Below, piece by piece: positions 29,613-34,530 of a stretch of 34,530 bases of DNA; position 1 is the stretch's first letter; each line of letters opens with the position of its first letter. Made by a program: the position numbers and the translations under genes. Under the pieces are notes generated by a model. It saw only the letters and a program-made list of their open reading frames with translations. It was not told where the DNA came from and made no database searches. Origin of the DNA: a virus; the IMG/VR virus record IMGVR_UViG_3300047440_000258, positions 1 to 34,530 of that record. One strand, written 5' to 3'.

Positions 29613-29729
29613 TCTGGGCTCAGGTATCAGGTTCTACTAGTAGAGGATCGCGGTTTCTACTAGTAGAAGTAGGGGGGGGGTACCCATTACAAAAATAATC
29701 TTGAATTGCTAGCTGGTACAACTTGTACC
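29613..29729. repeat. Cluster of five palindromes downstream of the small terminase gene
   Basis: GGGTACCC at 29613-29620 and 29678-29685; TCTACTAGTAGA at 29633-29644 and TTCTACTAGTAGAA at 29655-29668 (centres 23 bp apart, about two helical turns); GGTACAACTTGTACC at 29715-29729 (7+1+7). A run of nine G (29672-29680) lies at the second GGGTACCC. No gene covers 29599-29881. The arrangement suits a protein-binding array such as a packaging site, origin or late control region. Confidence 0.8.
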
Positions 29730-29881
29730 CGTACACTTGGAGTAGCGGTAAGGAAACCGGGGATCGCCGCAGGCGCAAGGAAAGACACTACCCCCTCCGT
29801 AGGTTCCCCCAAGCGCTGCGATGCATTCCCGACTCCGTGCGAGGGTTAGAATTGCGCGAACTAGTCGCCTATCGCCCTGGA

Positions 29882-30238
29882 CTAGGCTCTTTCGTCCACG
29901 ATGGCCCGCTCCCCGGCGTCCGGGTCTTGCGGGATCGTGCGGTTTGTGTTGGTCAGGGTGCCCCCTGAGCCCAAGCGCTCACGTTCTTCTCGTTGGAGAA
30001 GGTTTCGGAACTTGGGACTTAATTCCAATTGGGCGTCGAGCTTCGCTCTAGATGCCATGATGTCGTTTATGATCTTGGCGAGGCGCTTTCCCATAATGGG
30101 CTGGCCATTTCGCATGATCGTCTTAGCGTGCGAGGTGTTCGGTGGATAGGTAGGAGTAAGGCCACGCCTGCGTGCCGATGTTTCCGGCGTTGGCGTCTTT
30201 ACTTCCGGGCCACCGTGATATGAGGGTTTTTGCCTCAC
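29882..30238 (-). CDS. Hypothetical protein, single minus-strand gene inside the packaging module
   Basis: GTG start at 30238 with AGGA about 8 nt upstream; 118 residues. Polar N-terminus, then a helical, charged core (MGKRLAKIINDIMASRAKLD, KFRNLLQREERERLG) and an acidic end. No family recognised. Frames on the opposite strand here have improbable composition (Arg/Ser- and Cys/Trp-rich), so this is the best candidate, but it stands alone and could be non-coding. Confidence 0.4.
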   Translation of the reverse strand: MRQKPSYHGGPEVKTPTPETSARRRGLTPTYPPNTSHAKTIMRNGQPIMGKRLAKIINDIMASRAKLDAQLELSPKFRNLLQREERERLGSGGTLTNTNRTIPQDPDAGERAIVDERA

Positions 30239-30263
30239 CGCGAACTTCCTGATCTTTCCAGGT

Positions 30264-30290
30264 GGGGTGCCGCTCTTAGACGGACACCCC
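30264..30290. other. Strong hairpin between divergent genes
   Basis: GGGGTG (30264-30269) pairs with CACCCC (30285-30290), and the next CCG (30270-30272) pairs with CGG (30281-30283) around an 8-nt loop. No U-run follows on either strand, so it is not a typical terminator; in the leftward leader it could act as an attenuator or stability element. Confidence 0.5.
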
Positions 30291-30308
30291 GTTCGTGGAA
30301 AGATAAAT

Positions 30309-30322
30309 CCAGTATATACTGG
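30309..30322. promoter_or_regulatory. 14-bp perfect palindrome, likely operator/promoter element
   Basis: CCAGTATATACTGG contains TATACT, a good -10, on both strands and lies 8 nt before the GTG of the next gene. A symmetric, divergently acting promoter or operator is plausible; no good -35 is present on either side. Confidence 0.5.
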
Positions 30323-30330
30323 TCCGTCAA

Positions 30331-30525
30331 GTGGATCGCTACCGCTTCATCCTCGGGGCTATTATGGTGTTCTCGATCCTCGCCCTCGCTGGGGCCATCG
30401 CCTTAGGACACGTAGAGGAAAAGACTAGCTTTGGGCTCGGAGCAGTGAAATTAGCCCTCGATTTCAGTGAATGGGCCTTCCGTAACCGCAAGGAAAATGA
30501 GGGGGATAAGCCCAATGGCGGATGA
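30331..30525 (+). CDS. Small single-TM protein
   Basis: GTG start, 64 residues, with a hydrophobic helix at ~7-27 (ILGAIMVFSILALAGAIALG) and a charged C-terminal tail (FRNRKENEGDKPNGG). No ribosome binding site; the TATACT at 30315 may place the mRNA start close to the GTG. First gene of the rightward run leading to the large terminase. Function unknown. Confidence 0.55.
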   Translation: MDRYRFILGAIMVFSILALAGAIALGHVEEKTSFGLGAVKLALDFSEWAFRNRKENEGDKPNGG

Positions 30526-30679
30526 CGCCGCCCAGGAGTGCCGTATCCTGGTCAGCACCTACCTGCGCTACGCCCTGGAGAACGCCAAATCCGCCCTGAC
30601 GCTCATGAATGAACCCGCTACCGATGAGGCCGCTTACAACTTCGTGGTAGAAACCCTCGCCCGTATGAGCGTAGAATGA
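30515..30679 (+). CDS. 54-residue helical protein
   Basis: Start at 30515 behind GAGGGGG, overlapping the previous gene by 11 nt; a longer frame to 30467 would lie inside that gene. Almost all helical (MADDAAQECRILVSTYLRYA, ENAKSALTLMNEPATDEAAY). No family recognised. Confidence 0.55.
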   Translation: MADDAAQECRILVSTYLRYALENAKSALTLMNEPATDEAAYNFVVETLARMSVE

Positions 30680-30689
30680 AGAAGAATTA

Positions 30690-31154
30690 ATGTTAAATCT
30701 AACTGCTGCCGTCTTAAAAGAAGCCCACCGCCGCGAAACTGCGGTGCGTTCCCAGTACGGCAAACTGCGCGACGACTCCCATTCTATCGGCATGGAAGGA
30801 GAATACCTGTTCTCTACGGTCTTTGACCTCCCCATGAACCTGGATCGCAAAGATCAGGGCGATGGCGGCATAGACTTCTGGCTTCCCACCAGCCTCGGGA
30901 CCTTCCCCGTGGATGTGAAGACCGCCACCCATGCCCCGCCTTGGCTCCTGGTTGAGGTAGCCGACTGTGATCCCATGACCATCTATGTCCTGGCGAGCTT
31001 CATCAAAGGGAAAACCAAACTAGAAGGCTGGCAGTGGGGTAAGTTCGTAGCCAAAGGCGAACAGGGCGTGTTCACCAAGGACGGCCCCTATGATTATCGC
31101 CTCCTGCCCAATGAATTGCGGGATATCTTCGATCTCGTGCTGGCTAAAATATGA
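30690..31154 (+). CDS. PDDEXK-fold nuclease-like protein
   Basis: The 154-residue protein carries the order GMEGEYLFSTVF (E36, E38), DGGIDFWLP (D58-D62) and PVDVKTA (D75-V-K77), i.e. a PD-(D/E)XK nuclease core with E, D and DxK ligands. Lack of a target-recognition domain and its place just before the large terminase suggest a packaging- or recombination-linked nuclease (Holliday-junction or end-processing type), not a restriction enzyme. Family name not certain. Confidence 0.65.
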   Translation: MLNLTAAVLKEAHRRETAVRSQYGKLRDDSHSIGMEGEYLFSTVFDLPMNLDRKDQGDGGIDFWLPTSLGTFPVDVKTATHAPPWLLVEVADCDPMTIYVLASFIKGKTKLEGWQWGKFVAKGEQGVFTKDGPYDYRLLPNELRDIFDLVLAKI

Positions 31155-31327
31155 ACGCACTTTGGATGTCGCATGCTGAGTGGAAAGCGCGGGAACTGAA
31201 TCGTCTCTTTTGGGAGCAGGGGTTAACTGGCAAACGCGGACAAATCACGGCGGAAACAGTGAAACACGGAGAGAAGCAATTCCCGCTTGAGCCCATCACT
31301 CCTATCGAGGAAGAAATACCAGAGTGA
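31151..31327 (+). CDS. 58-residue hypothetical protein
   Basis: ATGA overlap with the nuclease gene and GTGA overlap with the large terminase gene. The peptide (MNALWMSHAEWKARELNRLF, WEQGLTGKRGQITAETVKHG) is basic, then acidic and Pro-rich at the end, which contains the AGGAAG site of the terminase. Function unknown. Confidence 0.55.
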   Translation: MNALWMSHAEWKARELNRLFWEQGLTGKRGQITAETVKHGEKQFPLEPITPIEEEIPE

Positions 31328-32970
31328 AAATCCACCTCCAGCCTAAGCAGGAGACGCTGTACGATCTCCTCACCACCACCGGCAAGGATGCAGCCACCAT
31401 CATAGGGTTCGGAGGGGCCAAGGGCGGCGGTAAATCCGCAGGCTCCGATAACTGCGCACTCCTGCTCGCCGCCGAACTGGGCAATCAGTACCCCGGCCTC
31501 CAGATCACCATCATCCGCCGCGTCTTCAACGATCTCAAGTCCAATCACATCGACAAGATCCTGGGGGCCTATCCCGAACTGATGGAGAACTACACTGAAA
31601 AGGACGGACTGAAGCTCAAGAACGGCTCGCGTATCGTCTTCGCCTACGCCGAAACCCCCGGCGATGTCGAGCGCAAGTTTCGCGGCGGCTTCGAGTCCCC
31701 CTTTATCTTCGTGGACGAAGCCCAGCAGTTCGCAGAACGCGAGCTTCAGGATATGGAAATGGCCGCGCGCTGGACCCGCACCGATAAAGGACTCCCTCCC
31801 GGCTTCTGCAAATTGGTGCTCCTGTTCAACCCCGGCGGCAAAAGCTCGGAATACCTGAAGCGCATCTTTTGGACCAAACACTACAAGGGAAAGGAGCAGC
31901 CGTCGAATTATGCTTTCCTTCATGTATTCGGTTGGGATAACTTCGAGTGGTTTCGAGGACAAGTGGAGATCGAGGAAGACGACTTCTATGGCCTGGACTC
32001 GGATTCTCGCTTTCAACTCTTCGTCACCGAAACCTCCGAAGGAAGAAAATATGACGCTTTCCCTGATGCGATCCGGTCAGGTTATCTCCTTGGAAACTTC
32101 GATTCCTTTGAGGGGCAGTACTTCGCCGGGGCGTGGGACGAAACCCTCTGCACCCTCACCAAAGCGCAAATCGAAGCGATAGTCAAACCCTGGTGGGTCC
32201 GCTGGATGGCCCAGGACTGGGGCTTCGGAGATCACGCCTCCCATGGCTGGTATGTCTCCGGCAAACTGTCCCCTTCTGAGTGGATCAAGCACTTTGGCGG
32301 GCATACCGACTACGCCATGGATATCGTCATCCGCTACCGCGAGCACGTCATCCAGAACCGCGCCGAAGCGGATATGGCTACCGACGTAGTCGCCATGACC
32401 CCGCAGCACGAGCGAGCCACCGTCAAGCGCTTCTTCATGTCCCAGGACGGCTTCGGCCAGAGGGCGAAACAAGCCGGGGGCCACACGGTAGGCGAACAGT
32501 GGATGCGCATCATGCGCCGCTACGAGATGCCCGCCCCCGAAACGGCGGATCAGAACCGCAAAATGGGCTGGCGCTTCATGTACAACCTCCTGCGGCAAGC
32601 GAACCTGGTAGGCTCGAACATCTCAGAGGAACGCGCCAAGCAAGGCCCCGCGTTCTTCGTCTCCCAGGAATGTCCCGAGGCTATCGCCGCCATCCCCGCC
32701 GCCCAGCGCGATCCCATCGATCCCGACGATGTCGAGCGCGTGGCCGGGGCCCTCTGGGAAGACGTGACGGATGAAATCCGCTACGGCCTGCACTCGTTCC
32801 TGAACCCGCAATCGAAGGCTCCGCGTGACGTGAGGGCAAAAGAGTTGTATGATTCTATCCAGATGCAGGACCCCGCTGACGAGATGACCGCCCGCGCCAT
32901 GGCCATGAAACTGTTCAAGCAGGGCGAACACACCACCCAGCGCGTAGGAAGGATGCCGAGGTGGAGATGA
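31324..32970 (+). CDS. Terminase large subunit
   Basis: GTG start within GTGA, 548 residues. Walker A is GGAKGGGKS (30-38), Walker B is FIFVDE (D131, E132), and the coupling motif is LLFNP (N169). The C-terminal nuclease domain starts at about residue 295 with AQDWGFGDH, followed by further acidic residues (ATDVVAM). It is the ATP-driven motor that cuts and pumps DNA into the prohead. Long and typical of the Terminase_6/_3 type. Start preferred because GTG overlaps the upstream stop and AGGAAG lies upstream. Confidence 0.92.
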   Translation: MKIHLQPKQETLYDLLTTTGKDAATIIGFGGAKGGGKSAGSDNCALLLAAELGNQYPGLQITIIRRVFNDLKSNHIDKILGAYPELMENYTEKDGLKLKNGSRIVFAYAETPGDVERKFRGGFESPFIFVDEAQQFAERELQDMEMAARWTRTDKGLPPGFCKLVLLFNPGGKSSEYLKRIFWTKHYKGKEQPSNYAFLHVFGWDNFEWFRGQVEIEEDDFYGLDSDSRFQLFVTETSEGRKYDAFPDAIRSGYLLGNFDSFEGQYFAGAWDETLCTLTKAQIEAIVKPWWVRWMAQDWGFGDHASHGWYVSGKLSPSEWIKHFGGHTDYAMDIVIRYREHVIQNRAEADMATDVVAMTPQHERATVKRFFMSQDGFGQRAKQAGGHTVGEQWMRIMRRYEMPAPETADQNRKMGWRFMYNLLRQANLVGSNISEERAKQGPAFFVSQECPEAIAAIPAAQRDPIDPDDVERVAGALWEDVTDEIRYGLHSFLNPQSKAPRDVRAKELYDSIQMQDPADEMTARAMAMKLFKQGEHTTQRVGRMPRWR

Positions 32971-33182
32971 TGATTCACTCGAAAGACTACACCGAGAACG
33001 GAGAGTTGGTCTTGGTGGATTCCTCCGGGGAGTATTTTAGGCGCGTTCCAGCTACGTATGATATTGGTGGAACTTTCGGAGAACGAGGCATTACCCAAGG
33101 CTATAAATTTGAGAAGTTTACGCCCGCACCATCGCGTTCTTTGATGCGAGTGATTGAAGCTGAAGAGGAAACCCTGCCATGA
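32967..33182 (+). CDS. Small hypothetical protein
   Basis: ATG at 32967 overlaps the terminase stop (ATGA); 71 residues (or 70 from the next Met). Mixed alpha/beta (MMIHSKDYTENGELVLVDSS, EYFRRVPATYDIGGTFGERG). Not recognised; lies between the terminase and capsid genes. Confidence 0.55.
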   Translation: MMIHSKDYTENGELVLVDSSGEYFRRVPATYDIGGTFGERGITQGYKFEKFTPAPSRSLMRVIEAEEETLP

Positions 33183-33514
33183 ACTGGCTTCGCGCACGCC
33201 TGCGTCAATGGCTGGAGGGGGAACTTCCCGCAGCTTCTATCTGGAATCGCCTTGTGGCTTTTGAGAATGATGCTTCCCTTCGTCTTGTCAACCTGGATGA
33301 TCGCGCCAATTTTCTCAAAGAGCGCAATCGACTCGCCTGGGATCGCATCGTAGCCATCGAGCAGCTGCATAGCGAGATCTCAAAGAAGCAGGCGCATCTG
33401 GACGCCGTGCTCATCGAAGTGCGCCAGTTGCGGGAGCTGCTTCAGGACCCTAGGCGTACCCCCGTCATTGCCAAAACCTTTCACCAGTACCGCGCATTAA
33501 TGGAGCAAGACTGA
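33179..33514 (+). CDS. Coiled-coil protein
   Basis: The 111-residue protein is highly charged; residues ~45-95 form a long coiled coil (FLKERNRLAWDRIVAIEQLH, SEISKKQAHLDAVLIEVRQL). No membrane segment. Could be a scaffolding-type or packaging-associated protein; placed by context only. ATGA upstream, shared base downstream. Confidence 0.6.
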   Translation: MNWLRARLRQWLEGELPAASIWNRLVAFENDASLRLVNLDDRANFLKERNRLAWDRIVAIEQLHSEISKKQAHLDAVLIEVRQLRELLQDPRRTPVIAKTFHQYRALMEQD

Positions 33515-33735
33515 TGCAGCCCGAATTTTTAGGCGAGTTGATAGAACGCATGGGCGGCCCCTTTCCTATGGGGGTTCCATCCACCGTTGAAGAATTACGC
33601 GCGATAGTGGCATTGAATGTCATGCGAGAGCGCGAGCGCTGCGCGTTGATCGCGGAGCACTATCACGATGATGCGCCGGATCAGCCCGGATGTTGCTGGA
33701 AAGAAATTGCGCAAGAGATACGCAAGGGAGAATGA
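33514..33735 (+). CDS. Small phage protein with RERERCA-type helix
   Basis: 73 residues. The phrase VMRERERCALIAEHYHDD and the Cys pair before KEIAQEIRKGE form a pattern I have seen in many small phage proteins; function not known. Shares a base with the upstream stop (TGATG). A conserved Cys/His arrangement may bind metal. Confidence 0.6.
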   Translation: MQPEFLGELIERMGGPFPMGVPSTVEELRAIVALNVMRERERCALIAEHYHDDAPDQPGCCWKEIAQEIRKGE

Positions 33736-33737
33736 CC

Positions 33738-34103
33738 ATGGCATTCGACTCGAAGGGAAAATATCATATGTCGCCCCATCACGCTAAGATGGCCGACAAG
33801 CCCGCCAAGGAACCGCAGCCCGAAAAGGGCGAACAGGTGGCTACGGAAACCTCGGGCGAGGAAGGACCCGGCGAAATGCTCCAGGCACTCCACGAGAAGA
33901 TGGGCGGCAAGCACATGCACGTTCACGCGCACGACGCGGGCGTGACCACGCACCATGTAGGCGAAGACGGTATGGTGGAAGGACCCCACGAACACACCTC
34001 GATGGAGGAAGCCGCCTCGCACATCCATCAGGTGATGAGCGACGGCATGGACGAGCACCAGCCCATGGACAAGACGCATGCGACTTCAATGGCGGGATAC
34101 TAA
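33738..34103 (+). CDS. His/Met-rich protein with GKYHMSPHHAK tag
   Basis: Start at 33738, 8 nt after GGGAG; an ATG at 33732 is too close to it. The 121-residue product begins MAFDSKGKYHMSPHHAK, then a disordered Lys/Pro/Glu-rich stretch. A His/Met/Asp-rich segment follows (GGKHMHVHAHDAGVTTHHVG, GPHEHTSMEEAASHIHQVMS) that could bind transition metals. The N-terminal tag recurs in the next gene. Its place between terminase and the expected capsid genes suggests a scaffold or capsid-interior protein. Confidence 0.6.
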   Translation: MAFDSKGKYHMSPHHAKMADKPAKEPQPEKGEQVATETSGEEGPGEMLQALHEKMGGKHMHVHAHDAGVTTHHVGEDGMVEGPHEHTSMEEAASHIHQVMSDGMDEHQPMDKTHATSMAGY

Positions 34104-34530
34104 TGCCACTCGATAAAGCCGGGAAGTACCACATGAATCCGCACCACGCCAAAAGCGCGGATGCTCAGGCATCGAAGCCCGGAACGGAACCGCAGCCAGG
34201 ACCCGATGGTATGTCGGGCGGTGCCAATGGCGGCAAGGATCTGAGCGCCGGTATCCCCACTCCTAAGATGGCCCCGCCCCCAGCAAGTCTGGAATCACCC
34301 GCCTCGGTTCCCGCGTCCTCTCCACAGTCCGCTCCGCCCATGGCGCATACCGGCGCACCCGCATCTCCAGGTGGAGGCTTACAGCATCCGGCGCACGAAG
34401 CCGCCGATCAGATGCACGATCACATGGCCTCCATGGACCCGTCGGACCTGATGGACATGAAGACCAAGCTCGAATCGATTCTACAGGAGATCACGGATCT
34501 TCTCGGCTCAGGCGCAACAGAATCCCAGGG
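34103..34530 (+). CDS. Disordered protein with GKYHMNPHHAK tag (3' truncated by window)
   Basis: The ATG shares a base with the upstream stop (TAATG); the frame is open to the window end, so only 142 residues are seen. It starts with MPLDKAGKYHMNPHHAK, paralogous to the upstream gene, followed by a long Pro/Ala/Ser/Gly-rich disordered region and a helical end (PSDLMDMKTKLESILQEITD). Such layouts suit a scaffolding protein. The downstream part is outside the window. Confidence 0.6.
   Translation, partial: MPLDKAGKYHMNPHHAKSADAQASKPGTEPQPGPDGMSGGANGGKDLSAGIPTPKMAPPPASLESPASVPASSPQSAPPMAHTGAPASPGGGLQHPAHEAADQMHDHMASMDPSDLMDMKTKLESILQEITDLLGSGATESQ

Noticed and set aside
29613-29729. CRISPR array
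   Set aside because: The palindromes differ in sequence and spacing, and there are only two copies of each; no cas-like gene nearby.
29723-30149. Plus-strand frames downstream of the palindrome array
   Set aside because: Arg/Ser- and Trp/Cys-skewed translations without ribosome binding sites; the minus-strand frame 29882-30238 is more protein-like.
30690-31154. Restriction endonuclease paired with the methyltransferase
   Set aside because: The genes are 5 kb apart in different modules, and the PDDEXK protein lacks a visible target-recognition domain.

Overview
The window is a compact, gene-dense segment of a tailed double-stranded DNA bacteriophage genome. It shows small and large terminase, virion and tail genes, a holin/lysin cassette and a Redβ-type recombinase. 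Almost every gene overlaps the next by ATGA or TGATG. A podovirus-like virion is the best guess: long Ala/Gln-rich proteins of the kind used as internal or ejection proteins sit between tail and fibre genes, and no tape-measure protein is visible. No integrase, tRNA or CRISPR array is seen. The host is inferred to be an Acidobacteriota-like soil bacterium, because several virion-cluster genes carry Sec signal peptides ending in A-Q of a style I associate with that phylum; this is inference only.

Layout. (1) Positions 2-16956, plus strand: late operon. It runs from the 3' part of a tail gene through a large beta-propeller protein, three internal-type virion proteins, a series of signal-peptide-bearing fibre or depolymerase-like proteins (3789-4445, 9717-14158, 16154-16534), and a lysis cassette (two small membrane proteins, an L,D-transpeptidase-fold peptidoglycan enzyme, a coiled-coil plus membrane-anchor protein). 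(2) Positions 16907-22974, minus strand: early operon with Bet/Redβ, a DUF7448-like protein, an Ea22-like protein, an XRE regulator, a DUF550 nucleotide pyrophosphohydrolase-like protein and many small zinc or membrane micro-proteins. (3) Positions 22975-23048: divergent control region with two consensus-like promoters, overlapping palindromes across both -35 boxes, and start codons 5-6 nt from each -10 box, so both mRNAs should be leaderless. (4) Positions 23049-27370, plus strand: second early operon with zinc-finger micro-proteins, a DUF1064 nuclease-like protein, a C5-cytosine methyltransferase, a ~570-nt non-coding segment rich in RNA structure, an HNH endonuclease and a replication-type protein with internal 11-bp iterons. 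(5) Positions 27367-29009, minus strand: a third operon of tiny zinc-binding or orphan genes, also from a promoter predicted to give a leaderless mRNA.

(6) Positions 29092-34530, plus strand: packaging module with small terminase, a palindrome-rich non-coding region, a PDDEXK nuclease, large terminase, and small genes ending in two His/Met-rich paralogues. The second paralogue runs off the window, where portal and capsid genes would be expected.

The logic is two divergent early operons under one operator, supplying recombination, replication and DNA-modification functions. The packaging module leads into the capsid/tail/lysis block, which presumably joins the left end of the window across the unseen part of the genome. 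The most interesting items are the structured RNA next to the HNH gene, the exported fibre-like proteins, the leaderless divergent control region and the palindrome cluster beside the small terminase gene.
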